Part shown: piece by piece, positions 6,835 through 15,283 of the stretch
How the letters are laid out: every line of letters starts with the position of its first letter
Position numbering within the stretch: position 1 is the first letter of the stretch
IMG/VR virus record: IMGVR_UViG_3300030328_000271
Location: 1 to 28,445 of that record
Reading direction: 5' to 3' (one strand)
DNA: 28,445 nt
From: a virus
Notes under the pieces: generated by a model
What the model was told of the DNA's origin: nothing
Seen by the model: the letters and a program-made list of their open reading frames with translations, nothing else
Databases searched by the model: none
Program-made: the position numbers and the translations under genes

Positions 6835-7155
6835 ACTCTTTTTAAAAGAATAGAGTACAAAACAATAGGGGATATTGATGATGAAATCCAAAGAATTTTA
6901 TCAGAAAAAAACATACACAAATTTGGTGTTGGAAAAAGTTTATATTTTCAATTACCATTTTTTTGTAATCCCTCTGATGTTATTCCAGATTGGTGTTATC
7001 AAATGATAGAAGATTATCACTTGGTCAAAACATATAACATTCCATTGGCAACCGATTTAGACAATTTAAGCGTTTGGCGTTCTGATTGTTTTTTAGCTAT
7101 CGAAAGTGAATTAAATCATATTAAAGAATATAAATTAAAAGAAAATGGTAGATAA
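6748..7155 (+). CDS. Tail assembly chaperone frameshift extension (gpGT-like)
   Basis: The C-terminal part of a predicted -1 frameshift product. After decoding 88 residues of the short chaperone to AAG at 6746-6748, the ribosome would re-read base 6748 and continue G-A-C, T-G-G, C-G-A (D-W-R-L-R-T-A-L-W), giving a fusion of about 223 residues. This frame opens at 6736, right after a TAA at 6733-6735, so the slippery site lies in the short window where both frames are open. An independent start would have to be TTG 6757, which has no Shine-Dalgarno. The extension has aromatic and Cys-rich parts (F-F-C-N-P-S-D-V-I-P-D-W-C-Y). It ends two bases before the tape measure ATG. Confidence 0.72.
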   Translation, partial: DWRLRTALWFSSFGIPRTGLLLPYTAQSPTLFKRIEYKTIGDIDDEIQRILSEKNIHKFGVGKSLYFQLPFFCNPSDVIPDWCYQMIEDYHLVKTYNIPLATDLDNLSVWRSDCFLAIESELNHIKEYKLKENGR

Positions 7156-7157
7156 TA

Positions 7158-9113
7158 ATGGCGGTTAAAAATGTAGTTTTAAAAATTGGGGCTAAAGGTG
7201 TTAAAGGCACAGTTAAAGGTTTAAAGTCTGTAGCTGGTGGATTAACTAGCATAGGTAAAAAAGCTGCGATTGTTAGTGGTGGATTTGCAATCTTATCTAC
7301 AAAATTAGCGGGGGATTTTCAAAAAGGGTTGATGGAAGTAACGACCCTAATGAAAGGTACTACAGAAAACACTTTAAAAAACTTAGGTAAAGAATTAACA
7401 AGCGTAGCTAATGCATCTGGTCTTGCTTTAGATTCTTTAACAAAAGCTAAATATGATATTGTTTCAGCGGGGTTTAGCAATGCTGCCGATAGTGCTATTG
7501 TTTTAGAACAAGCCACAAAACTAGCGGTTGGTGGTGTCACAACTGCTGCAGGGGCTGCCGATATTTTAACATCTGCTCTAAATGCTTTTGGAGAAGGAGC
7601 AGACCAAGCGGATGAAGTAAGTGACGCATTATTTACAACTGTTAGATTAGGTAAAACCACTATAACAGAATTAGGTGCTAGTTTGGGGCAAGTATTACCA
7701 TTTGCTAAATCTTTTAATTTAAGCCTTGAATCTGTTGGCGCATCAATGGCTACATTAACCGCTGCTGGTATCAATACCGCAGAATCAACCACCGCTTTAA
7801 AAGGTGCTATTGTAGCTTTAGAGTCGCCGTCAAAAGGCGCAAGAGATGCAATGAAAGAATTAGGGATTGAAGTTAAAAGGTCGGATGATGGAACTGTTGA
7901 TTTGCTTGGAACTGTAAAACAATTTGAAGGATTATCTCCAGAAACTATAAGTAAACTAATTCCAAATGTAAGAGCGCAATTAGCCTTAAAAACGATGGTA
8001 AATAATATAGGGTCTTTAAGTGATAACTTAGAAGAATTTGAAGATACTACAGGAGCAACACAAACCGCATTTGATAAAATGTTAGAGGGATTTAATCAAC
8101 AAATGAAAATCCTTAAAAACAATTTTCAAACAGTATTTATTGCTATTGGTGATGTAATTATTGAAAAGATTCAGCCACACATAAATGCTTTAAATAAAGA
8201 ATTTAAAATGTTAAATGAAATAGGGTTTGATAATTTAGCTCTTGCTCTAAAAGACCAACTGCCTCAAATATTAACAACTCTTTCAAAAATGATAGAGATT
8301 GTGATGATAAATATTGGAAATCAGGTTGATGTTTTAGCGTTGAAATTTGAAGATATGATAAATCCATTTGAGGATGCAAGTGAGGAAATAGCAGCTATAC
8401 AAAAGCAAAACGAAGAAACCTTTAATCTAAGCCTAGACACTATCGGATTAATGGCTACGAATATGTATAATGGTATTATTACTAAAGCTAAAGAAGCAAA
8501 AGAAAAACAAGATGCATTAAACAAATCAGTAGAAGATAATGGAACAAAAACAGGAGCAACTAGAAATATTATATCATCGTTACTTGGTTTAAGAATGAAA
8601 GAACATGATTTAGGAATAAAAATAGAAAAAGTAACTAGTAATAATATTGTAAGCCAAAATGAATTATTAAAACTAAAAGAAGCGCAACTTCAAGCAGAAT
8701 TAAAAGGCGCAATAATGTCGGGTCAATCTGCTAAAGATGCAATGAAGAGTGTGGTAAGAGCTAAAACAATGGAAGGTGTTGTTGGACTTATGGCGAGTAT
8801 TTTTAAATCAATGCCTTACCCACTTAATTTAGTTTTAGCTGCAGGAGCAGGTGCTGCAGTTGGTGGAATCGTAGATGACCAATTAGCAAAGTTTGCAGAT
8901 GGTGGTATTGTTCAAGGTAATGCATCAAAAGGTGATGTTGTTCCAGTTATGGCGACCGCTGGGGAACTTATATTAAATCAAGCTCAACAAAATAATCTTG
9001 CTGGTGGCATGGGTGGTATTACTATAAATATTGGTGGAAATATGATAGGAGAAGAATCATTTGTAAGAGATACATTAATTCCAGAGATTGAAAGAGCGCA
9101 GGTATTAGCTTGA
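7158..9113 (+). CDS. Tail tape measure protein
   Basis: 651-residue protein that sets tail length and runs through the tube. The N-terminal half contains the TP901/PhageMin-type tape measure core: 'F-Q-K-G-L-M-E-V-T-T-L-M-K-G', 'L-D-S-L-T-K-A-K-Y-D-I-V-S-A-G', 'T-T-V-R-L-G-K-T-T-I-T-E-L', 'A-M-K-E-L-G-I-E-V'. The middle is helical, and the end has F-A-D-G-G-I-V and G-G-I-T-I-N-I-G-G, common at tape measure C-termini. At about 0.15 nm per residue it predicts a tail near 95-100 nm, an estimate only. It is the longest gene after the tail hub gene, and its TGA overlaps the next TTG start. Confidence 0.9.
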   Translation: MAVKNVVLKIGAKGVKGTVKGLKSVAGGLTSIGKKAAIVSGGFAILSTKLAGDFQKGLMEVTTLMKGTTENTLKNLGKELTSVANASGLALDSLTKAKYDIVSAGFSNAADSAIVLEQATKLAVGGVTTAAGAADILTSALNAFGEGADQADEVSDALFTTVRLGKTTITELGASLGQVLPFAKSFNLSLESVGASMATLTAAGINTAESTTALKGAIVALESPSKGARDAMKELGIEVKRSDDGTVDLLGTVKQFEGLSPETISKLIPNVRAQLALKTMVNNIGSLSDNLEEFEDTTGATQTAFDKMLEGFNQQMKILKNNFQTVFIAIGDVIIEKIQPHINALNKEFKMLNEIGFDNLALALKDQLPQILTTLSKMIEIVMINIGNQVDVLALKFEDMINPFEDASEEIAAIQKQNEETFNLSLDTIGLMATNMYNGIITKAKEAKEKQDALNKSVEDNGTKTGATRNIISSLLGLRMKEHDLGIKIEKVTSNNIVSQNELLKLKEAQLQAELKGAIMSGQSAKDAMKSVVRAKTMEGVVGLMASIFKSMPYPLNLVLAAGAGAAVGGIVDDQLAKFADGGIVQGNASKGDVVPVMATAGELILNQAQQNNLAGGMGGITINIGGNMIGEESFVRDTLIPEIERAQVLA

Positions 9114-12016
9114 GCTTATCCCCATCAAACAACTATACTGGAGCATCATATCTAGGCAATGTAAAAGAAAACTGGTTATTTCAATTATTTAATCAAGATT
9201 CATATTTGTCTCTTGATGGTTCAGATGACTATGTAAATCTAGGTTCAACATCTGGAAGTAGCCCATTAAGTTTCACTAGCACGACAAAAATGTCTGCTTG
9301 TGGGTGGATAAAGTTTTCAACATTAAACAATATTGAATATATATTTGCTAATAATTCAATAGAAAATTGGGCTGGTGTGGTTATTCTAAAAGATGGCGAT
9401 AACAAACTCGGTCTTTTATGGGGCGATACAAGTGGTACAAATAATACTGATTATGAACTAATGAGAACTGATGGAACTTTTAGCGCAAATACTTGGACTT
9501 TTTTCGCAATTACTACAGATTTTTCTTTAACCGCATCTAATACTAAAATATGGCTAGGAACTGGGAGTACGCTTACTGCTCAAACAATTTCTAATTCAGG
9601 TAGTGCAAGTATTACAACGCCAACTTACACAAGTGGTAATGCTTATATTGGCAGATATTTTTCTACATATTCAGAACTTGATATAAGAAACTTAGGATTT
9701 TGGACTGGTGAATTAGATTCTGATAATGTTACTGCATTATTTAATAGTGGAAATTTTCTATCATTTGAAGAAGATTCTGGGAACTATAATCAGTCATCAA
9801 ATCTTAAAGGATATTTCGAGTTTAATAATGGTGAAAACTTTGCTCAAGACTTAACAGGAAATGTAACTACTGGAACAATTACTGGTGCTAAATATAAAGG
9901 ATTTTTACCATTATCATATAGAGACACAAAAGTTGATAATGTGTTTTATCATGGCGTAGTTAAATCATCTGCATCAATTAGAAATAGTATTGATGTTTTA
10001 AAATCAACTGAAAAAATAGGAAACTTATCTTTAAGTATTATTAATTCAAAATATCAAGGTAGCGATTTATCTAAAGAATTATTTTTAGGTTCTAATAATT
10101 ATTACAATAGGACAATTAAAGTTTACTCACAATTAAATGAAATAAATGATATTAGTGAATGTTTGCAATTATATCATGGCAGACTTACAAGTATTTCGCA
10201 TAATGATTCTGATATAAAATTAAGCATAGTACAAAAATCTCCGTGGGATAATATAACTATTCCAAATGTTAAGTCCGAAAGAGGTAATTTTTTTCCTGTT
10301 GTTTATGGTAATTATATAAAAAATACAAGCACTTACGCATCAACTGCTTATGTTGGAACTCTTAAAAGACAAGCGTTCCCAGTTAAAGTTGATAGCATTA
10401 ATTATTATTATAATTGTTTACTTCATAAAGACATAGGTTCGACAGATACTATGTTGCATTACTATGAAGAGAGCATGGATGCTTTTTTGCCTTTAGAAGA
10501 TAGCCACAATGCATTTGCTTTAGGAGATGGCTACGCACTAAAAACATCATGGAAGTTAAAAAGACATATAAAATTTAAACCATTGGGTGTAATTGCTAGG
10601 TCTTTAGGAGCTAATTTCACAAATATTATTGATGGAGATGTAAATCACGCATTATCAGATGGACAATCTAGTATTGATATGGCTAAAGCTAGTGATGGAG
10701 CATCAACTAATATTCATAAGGATAATTTATTTACTTTACCTTTATTATCAGACTTGCCAGACATTATAAGTACCAGCAATAATCATGGATTAAAAGTAGA
10801 AGTAACTTGGAATATGACTGGAGTTAGTGGCGCAACTACAAATACTAATGGATTAACAGTTAATAGCATTACAATTTATGACCAAAGTAGATATGCAACT
10901 GGCTCAATACCTAATTCTACTAGTGATGGAACTCAATTTGCAACCAATGGAACATTTAATGGCTCTTTAACTTCGGGTACATCGACAACAATTTCAGAAG
11001 TTACAAGTGCTACAACTGGCTCTGTAACTGCTAATAGCTATCACACTTATCCGTGGGATAATGGAATGTCTATAAGATTCAAAAGAGTTGTCACATCAGC
11101 AACTGATGGAGCTGGTGGATTTTCATCAACTATTGATGGAACTTTAAATGTTGCAGATGTTAGACTGACTGGAACATTTAGAATCCACGATTATGCATCA
11201 AGGGTAAATGAAATAAAAGAATTATATTGTGGAGCAGATGGTTTAACTGCTAGTTGGGATAGTGGAGCAATTACTTTAGGATATGAAGCACATAGAGATT
11301 TATTAATTCGATATGCTGGTATGCCAACAATAGAACCTGAGAATTGGAGTGCATTAGAAAGTGACAGAAATACTTGGGCAATTAGATATTGGCTACATGA
11401 TGAAAAAGATTTAAAAAAGATATTAGAAAAATTACAATATGAGTTTGGCATTATTGCGTCAATTTCTCCATCGGGTGTTTTAAAATATAAATGGATTCAT
11501 GGAACAGGAACTAATAATGCTTTTAGAGCAGAAGATGTAGTTGCAACATTAAATAAAGCTGACATAAGTAATACTGAAATTAAAACAACTTCATTAAAAG
11601 ATGTGGTAACAAAAACAATAATAAACTATCGCAAACACCCTGCTAAAGATTCCTATATAAATAGAGTTACCGCTTTAAACGCAGACCCTAGAAGTAAATA
11701 CAATATTAAAAGTAAAGAGAATATTGCAACAGTAAATTTAGATGCTTTAACTTTTGCTCCAGCAACTACTCCTGCAACAAATAAACAAGCAGACTTTTAT
11801 TCTTATTATAGCCAAGTAAATTCCGATGTAAAAAAGATTGTTGATTGTGAGATTGTTAATATTCAAAAAGGGTATTTATTAGAAACTGGAGATATAATTA
11901 AATTTGATGATATGGTGGTTGAGCCATTTGGGAGTGATTGGTCAAATTATTACATGATTGTAAGCATTAGTCGAAGTGCTGGAAAAATTAAAATTACCGC
12001 AAGAGAGGTAGGATAA
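9110..12016 (+). CDS. Tail hub/tip protein with inserted LamG lectin domain
   Basis: 968-residue tail-tip protein starting at TTG coupled to the tape measure TGA. The first 30 residues (K-E-N-W-L-F-Q-L-F-N-Q-D) and residues about 264-330 (L-P-L-S-Y-R-D-T-K-V-D-N-V-F-Y-H-G) look like parts of one beta-sandwich tail protein, interrupted by a concanavalin-like LamG domain at about 31-262. Its signs are L-D-G-S-D-D-Y-V near the start, L-D-I-R-N-L-G-F-W-T-G-E-L near 190-202, and L-K-G-Y-F-E-F-N-N-G-E-N-F-A at 232-245. The remainder is a long hub-like part ending in a beta domain. The LamG domain likely binds a host glycan or surface polymer. The next gene overlaps by one base. Confidence 0.72.
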   Translation: MSLSPSNNYTGASYLGNVKENWLFQLFNQDSYLSLDGSDDYVNLGSTSGSSPLSFTSTTKMSACGWIKFSTLNNIEYIFANNSIENWAGVVILKDGDNKLGLLWGDTSGTNNTDYELMRTDGTFSANTWTFFAITTDFSLTASNTKIWLGTGSTLTAQTISNSGSASITTPTYTSGNAYIGRYFSTYSELDIRNLGFWTGELDSDNVTALFNSGNFLSFEEDSGNYNQSSNLKGYFEFNNGENFAQDLTGNVTTGTITGAKYKGFLPLSYRDTKVDNVFYHGVVKSSASIRNSIDVLKSTEKIGNLSLSIINSKYQGSDLSKELFLGSNNYYNRTIKVYSQLNEINDISECLQLYHGRLTSISHNDSDIKLSIVQKSPWDNITIPNVKSERGNFFPVVYGNYIKNTSTYASTAYVGTLKRQAFPVKVDSINYYYNCLLHKDIGSTDTMLHYYEESMDAFLPLEDSHNAFALGDGYALKTSWKLKRHIKFKPLGVIARSLGANFTNIIDGDVNHALSDGQSSIDMAKASDGASTNIHKDNLFTLPLLSDLPDIISTSNNHGLKVEVTWNMTGVSGATTNTNGLTVNSITIYDQSRYATGSIPNSTSDGTQFATNGTFNGSLTSGTSTTISEVTSATTGSVTANSYHTYPWDNGMSIRFKRVVTSATDGAGGFSSTIDGTLNVADVRLTGTFRIHDYASRVNEIKELYCGADGLTASWDSGAITLGYEAHRDLLIRYAGMPTIEPENWSALESDRNTWAIRYWLHDEKDLKKILEKLQYEFGIIASISPSGVLKYKWIHGTGTNNAFRAEDVVATLNKADISNTEIKTTSLKDVVTKTIINYRKHPAKDSYINRVTALNADPRSKYNIKSKENIATVNLDALTFAPATTPATNKQADFYSYYSQVNSDVKKIVDCEIVNIQKGYLLETGDIIKFDDMVVEPFGSDWSNYYMIVSISRSAGKIKITAREVG

Positions 12017-13005
12017 TGAGTTATCAAAAAGTAGGTACACCAAAAGCGTACTTAGATATAATACAACCACTATTAGAAAAAGGCGTAATAACTGGAACAG
12101 ACCAAATTACTGGAACTGGATTATTAACAACTGCATCAAGTATCATTCAACTATTTGACAATAAACCTAATAACGCTATTACAATAGGTGGAAATGGCAC
12201 GAATACGCAACAAACGATTGTAATTGATACCAACATAAGCACAGATGGGAGATTGTTGGCAGAGCCTATGTTTGTAGCTATTTTAGGGCATAACTTAAAA
12301 AGTGCTGATGCTAAGTTTAAAATTGAGACAGATGATGCTAGTGATTTTGGTTCTGCTCAAACTCCAACAATGACTGAAGTTTGTAATGGTACAATTAGCT
12401 CTGCTTATTCTGTTCCCGCTAGTGATGGATGGACATTAATAACATTTACACAGGCTACCGATAATAGATACCATAGAATTGTAATTGATTCTACTACAAG
12501 TAACTACGATGAAGATATAAAAATTGGATGCATATTATATGGAACTACCTATGAGTTCCCAAATGCTCCAGATTTAAATGTTAAAAAATCTTTTAGTTAC
12601 GATGGAGTAAAAATTAATGAATCACTAGGTGGTCAAAAATATGCTCACGCTACACACTTAACTAATGGAAGTTGGATTTCAACTAGCTTTTGGGATGATT
12701 CTACAGAAGCACCATTAAAAAGTGGTAGAATAAAATTAGATATGTCTTTTAGTTTTTTATCTGAAGGTGATGTTTTTAGTAGCAATGTATATAGGGCGGA
12801 AAGCTCACAACAAGATGATGCGATTGTACCTAAATTATTATACTTAACAAATGGTGGGATGTTCCCATTCTTATTACAATTAGACAAAGATGATGCAACA
12901 AGTAATGATGGTTTTTTATGGTGTAGGCTAGACAATGAGCCATCTTTTAGCCAAGTGGCTTTTGGTCAATACACTACTCAATTATCATTTGTAGAAGAAT
13001 TTTAG
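12016..13005 (+). CDS. Distal tail or receptor-associated protein
   Basis: 329-residue Thr/Ser/Asp-rich, beta-rich protein, last of the late tail operon. The middle looks like a beta sandwich (A-I-T-I-G-G-N-G-T; R-Y-H-R-I-V-I-D-S-T). Its place at the end of the tail gene run suggests a tail-tip or fibre-like component. It has no enzymatic motif and no collagen or coiled-coil repeat. The TAG at 13003-13005 is followed by an AT-rich stretch and a long-loop hairpin that may end the late transcript. Confidence 0.5.
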   Translation: MSYQKVGTPKAYLDIIQPLLEKGVITGTDQITGTGLLTTASSIIQLFDNKPNNAITIGGNGTNTQQTIVIDTNISTDGRLLAEPMFVAILGHNLKSADAKFKIETDDASDFGSAQTPTMTEVCNGTISSAYSVPASDGWTLITFTQATDNRYHRIVIDSTTSNYDEDIKIGCILYGTTYEFPNAPDLNVKKSFSYDGVKINESLGGQKYAHATHLTNGSWISTSFWDDSTEAPLKSGRIKLDMSFSFLSEGDVFSSNVYRAESSQQDDAIVPKLLYLTNGGMFPFLLQLDKDDATSNDGFLWCRLDNEPSFSQVAFGQYTTQLSFVEEF

Positions 13006-13054
13006 TTTTAATAATTAAAAATTTAAAGTAAGTTCAATATTACAAAATCTCTTT

Positions 13055-13122
13055 GAGGGGTGGTTTATCTTGCTACATCCCAGTAGCTACCTTCTTGTTG
13101 GATAATCACACTTCCACCCCTC
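13055..13122 (+). other. Intergenic long-loop hairpin, terminator-like (element B)
   Basis: GAGGGGTGG (13055-13063) is perfectly complementary to CCACCCCTC (13114-13122), with a 50-base loop that holds a second hairpin, GCTAC (13072-13076) against GTAGC (13083-13087) around a 6-base loop. The 3' arm is followed by TATTCTTT, a weak T-rich run, so this may terminate the late transcript. The loop is longer than normal for an intrinsic terminator, and a structured RNA or processing signal is also possible. The rest of 13006-13237 is AT-rich and otherwise holds only the promoter and leader described separately. Confidence 0.6.
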
Positions 13123-13170
13123 TATTCTTTAACTCTTTACATACCCTATAAAAAAAAATTAATAAAGTAC

Positions 13171-13199
13171 TTGCACCCTATTGCTAGGCTTGGTACATT
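13171..13199 (+). promoter_or_regulatory. Sigma70-like promoter for the early/replication operon
   Basis: TTGCAC (13171-13176) and TACATT (13194-13199) are separated by 17 bases. Transcription would begin near 13206, inside TTGTGATTAT, a 10-base sequence repeated at the same distance from the promoter at 19.9 kb. It would drive the gene at 13238 and the tightly packed genes behind it. Confidence 0.6.
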
Positions 13200-13202
13200 A
13201 CA

Positions 13203-13225
13203 TTGTGATTATTAAGAAAAACAAC
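13203..13225 (+). repeat. Shared initially transcribed sequence, copy 1
   Basis: TTGTGATTAT (13203-13212) followed by AT-rich bases and ending AACAAC recurs at 19945-19964, each copy directly after a -10 box. TTGT near the left end and ACAA near the right end give it partial dyad symmetry. It could be an operator for one regulator of both operons, or a conserved 5' leader. Confidence 0.45.
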
Positions 13226-13237
13226 AAGGAGTTAAAA

Positions 13238-13708
13238 ATGAACAACATAAAAGAAATATTAAAAAGAAGAGAAAATTTAGACACTATATTTAGTGTTTTT
13301 TCTGAAGGTAATACTGTTAGTAAAGAAGGAGTCTTTGGCGCTTTTGAAAACTTAATTGAAGTGATAGAAACTAAAAAAAGATTAGAAAAGTGGATTAGCA
13401 AAACTGGTCGTACTCTTTTAATTGTTTCACTTGGTTGCGATGAAGAGGATGATTTTATGAGTTGGAATGTAGTAAAAAGAGACTTTTGTAACATTAGCAA
13501 AAAGAGATTAAATGATTGTAAAAAAAATGGTACAATTGAATTATTTGAAATGAAAGAATCTTCTTTAGATGTAGTAATTAATGTTAATGTTTTAATAAAT
13601 GAACTTATGCTAGTAAGAACTGATGTTGAAGTTGAGTCTCTTATATCTGAAATGACTTCTGATATTGCTTTACTAGAAAATAGTTTAGGTTTTGAGATAG
13701 GAGCGTAA
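13238..13708 (+). CDS. Hypothetical early protein
   Basis: 156-residue helical, charged protein, first gene of the early operon. ATG 13238 is chosen because of a good AAGGAG at 13226-13231 and because it lies downstream of the predicted promoter. An upstream in-frame start would fall inside that promoter. There are no membrane segments or metal motifs; two Cys occur in 'L-G-C-D-E-E-D-D' and 'R-D-F-C-N-I'. First genes after early phage promoters are often host-takeover proteins, but nothing here shows a function. Confidence 0.6.
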   Translation: MNNIKEILKRRENLDTIFSVFSEGNTVSKEGVFGAFENLIEVIETKKRLEKWISKTGRTLLIVSLGCDEEDDFMSWNVVKRDFCNISKKRLNDCKKNGTIELFEMKESSLDVVINVNVLINELMLVRTDVEVESLISEMTSDIALLENSLGFEIGA

Positions 13709-13712
13709 TTAT

Positions 13713-14021
13713 ATGTTACTTAAAAAAAGCGAAATCAAAAAGCTCATAAGGGATGAGGGATATAGGATTAGTCCAGAATCTTATGAGGGTATAAATAGAG
13801 CGGTAGAAAGCACTATTAAACAAATGCTAGTGCAAGTAGCCAATGACAATATGAAAACCTTAATGATGCAACATACTGGGGCAAGAACGACCACAATAGA
13901 ATCTAATTCTTGCTCAAGATGTGCTAACATTAAAAGCACTTACATTAGGTGGGCGAGAAATGTCCAACAATTTTGTGCGGATGAGGCAACCATAATGTTT
14001 AACAAATTGAGGAGTAGATAA
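13713..14021 (+). CDS. Small DNA-binding-like protein, weak histone-fold resemblance
   Basis: 102-residue basic protein. Residues about 5-56 read as helix, loop, long helix, loop: 'E-I-K-K-L-I-R-D-E-G-Y-R-I-S', a helix 'Y-E-G-I-N-R-A-V-E-S-T', then 'N-M-K-T-L-M-M-Q-H-T-G'. This resembles archaeal histones (I-I-K-D-A-G-x-x-R-V-S; G-R-K-T-I-x-x-x-D), although the central helix is about five residues shorter. The C-terminal half has C-S-R-C at 67-70 and a later Cys. I read this as a possible nucleoid or regulatory protein; fold prediction would decide. It is coupled to the HNH gene by a one-base overlap. Confidence 0.45.
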   Translation: MLLKKSEIKKLIRDEGYRISPESYEGINRAVESTIKQMLVQVANDNMKTLMMQHTGARTTTIESNSCSRCANIKSTYIRWARNVQQFCADEATIMFNKLRSR

Positions 14022-14476
14022 TGAAGATTTTTAAAAGAAATTGTAAGGGTTGTAAAATTGATTATCCTTTTGAATTTTTTCCATTAGCTAAAAAAATTAC
14101 TGATTTAGATGCAAATGGACAACCATTTCGCAGACATCGATGTGGGAAAAATGGGAATAGTTGCTATAATGGACATAAATACTATCATACACCTAATGGT
14201 ACAAGAGCAAAAGGGGAAAGACTTCAAGAGTTAAAAGAAACTTTGTCTTGTTCAATAAGTGGTTGCGGTTATTCTAAAAAAACTCATGATAGATTTACAA
14301 CTTCTGCTTTAGACTTCCATCATCATAGGAAAAATAAAAAACACAATGTTGGTAACATGATTAGCGATGGCTATAGCTGGGCAAATATTTTAAAAGAAAT
14401 TAAAAAATGTGTTGTCATTTGTTGTAGATGTCATGCAGAATTGCATGGTAGTAACCGACATAAAGAGGCTAATTAA
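14021..14476 (+). CDS. HNH endonuclease-like protein
   Basis: 151-residue Cys/His-rich protein. An N-terminal zinc knuckle (C-K-G-C) is followed by an HNH region: C-S-I-S-G-C-G-Y, then A-L-D-F-H-H-H (the catalytic His region), and C-C-R-C-H-A-E-L-H near 134-142. The layout of two Cys pairs around D-F-H-H and a terminal H-A-E-L-H matches HNH nucleases. It may be a homing-type or a replication/recombination nuclease. It is flanked by normal phage genes, and no interrupted target gene is visible. Start and stop both overlap their neighbours. Confidence 0.75.
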   Translation: MKIFKRNCKGCKIDYPFEFFPLAKKITDLDANGQPFRRHRCGKNGNSCYNGHKYYHTPNGTRAKGERLQELKETLSCSISGCGYSKKTHDRFTTSALDFHHHRKNKKHNVGNMISDGYSWANILKEIKKCVVICCRCHAELHGSNRHKEAN

Positions 14477-14691
14477 TGATAGCACCAACTAATCTATTTG
14501 AATTACAAAAGCTAAGAAAAGAGTATAATAAATTGAGTAGTTTTATAAGAAGTTTAGATGTTCATTTTGCATTTAATTCTAATATCGATTTAGCTATGCT
14601 ATTAACTGAATTATTACTTATGCAAAAGCGCATTGATGCGATGATTACAGAGATGGATGCTTTTGAACAAAACGAATTAGGAATGAAATAA
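14476..14691 (+). CDS. Small helical hypothetical protein
   Basis: 71-residue protein, almost entirely helical (L-Q-K-L-R-K-E-Y-N-K-L; M-L-L-T-E-L-L-L-M-Q-K-R-I-D-A-M). There is no metal motif or signal peptide. Its start overlaps the HNH gene stop. The last base is five bases before a structured intergenic RNA, so it may be the final gene of a short subunit of the operon. No family recognised. Confidence 0.5.
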   Translation: MIAPTNLFELQKLRKEYNKLSSFIRSLDVHFAFNSNIDLAMLLTELLLMQKRIDAMITEMDAFEQNELGMK

Positions 14692-14695
14692 AAAT

Positions 14696-14786
14696 GAGGG
14701 GTAAGAAATATATAATTACTATTTATTTTCATGTAGTAAATATGAAATATATTTGTAGAACTTGCCCCTCTTATTTAATAAAGGGG
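14696..14786 (+). promoter_or_regulatory. Long-loop hairpin with possible RBS switch (element D)
   Basis: GAGGGGTAAG (14696-14705) pairs with CTTGCCCCTC (14761-14770), 10 bp including one G-T, with a nested TTACTA/TAGTAA hairpin (14716-14721, 14734-14739) in the loop. The same 3' arm also contains CCCCT (14765-14769), which can pair with AGGGG (14782-14786), the ribosome-binding site of the gene at 14792. The two pairings exclude each other. If the first forms, the RBS is free; if the second forms, it is blocked. This is the architecture of a translation switch, with no known riboswitch class recognised. Confidence 0.45.
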
Positions 14787-14791
14787 ATATA

Positions 14792-14971
14792 ATGAGACCT
14801 ATGGTAACAGATGACGATTTTACACCATTTTTAAGATGGCTAGTAACTAATCATGATTATGATGAAGAGCAGATTATTCATGTAGTAGAAAAGCCATATC
14901 GATATAAAAATTTATATAATGAGTTTTTATTTTGGGATGACATAAGTGGGGGTTATAATGAAAAAAAGTAA
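14792..14971 (+). CDS. Small hypothetical protein
   Basis: 59-residue acidic protein rich in Asp, Glu and Tyr (F-L-R-W-L-V-T-N-H-D-Y-D-E-E-Q-I; F-L-F-W-D-D-I-S-G-G-Y). ATG 14792 follows AAGGGG with good spacing, whereas an upstream in-frame start at 14762 lies inside the hairpin. The end overlaps the HTH gene's start by 14 bases. No domain recognised; it might be a small anti-host or regulatory protein. Confidence 0.5.
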   Translation: MRPMVTDDDFTPFLRWLVTNHDYDEEQIIHVVEKPYRYKNLYNEFLFWDDISGGYNEKK

Positions 14972-15278
14972 ACATCAAAGAATCAAAGAACATTTAGAAT
15001 CTGGAAAGTCAATCACAAGTTGGGAAGCGATAAAAGAATACAATGTAACTAGATTAGCTGCGATAATCTTTAATCTTAAAAAAGATGGAATGAAAATAGA
15101 GTCAAAAGATTTTACAGAGAAAAATGGTTATGGAGATATTATTAAATATACTAGATATAAATGCTTAAATATTATAGAAGATAAAGACCAATTAGATATG
15201 TTTAGTAGTAAACCAAAAGAATTTAAAAGGTGGTTGGATGCTCCACCTACATTTGATAAAAAAAAGCATATAAGATAA
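14958..15278 (+). CDS. HTH_39-like DNA-binding protein
   Basis: 106-residue protein whose N-terminus reads 'H-L-E-S-G-K-S-I-T-S-W-E-A-I-K-E-Y-N-V-T-R-L-A-A-I-I-F-N-L-K-K-D-G', the helix-turn-helix pattern of HTH_39 (PF14090, from memory) found in many phages. The rest is charged, with Tyr/Cys near 'Y-T-R-Y-K-C-L-N-I'. ATG 14958 is preferred over TTG/GTG in the preceding gene. Its place amid two structured intergenic RNAs and early genes makes it a candidate transcriptional regulator of this operon. Confidence 0.65.
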   Translation: MKKSKHQRIKEHLESGKSITSWEAIKEYNVTRLAAIIFNLKKDGMKIESKDFTEKNGYGDIIKYTRYKCLNIIEDKDQLDMFSSKPKEFKRWLDAPPTFDKKKHIR

Positions 15279-15283
15279 TCACA

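Noticed and set aside
7319-7792. 157-residue ORF on the minus strand within the tape measure gene
   Set aside because: Alanine/serine/valine-rich shadow of the tape measure coding strand, with no Shine-Dalgarno and no domain; all other genes are on the plus strand.
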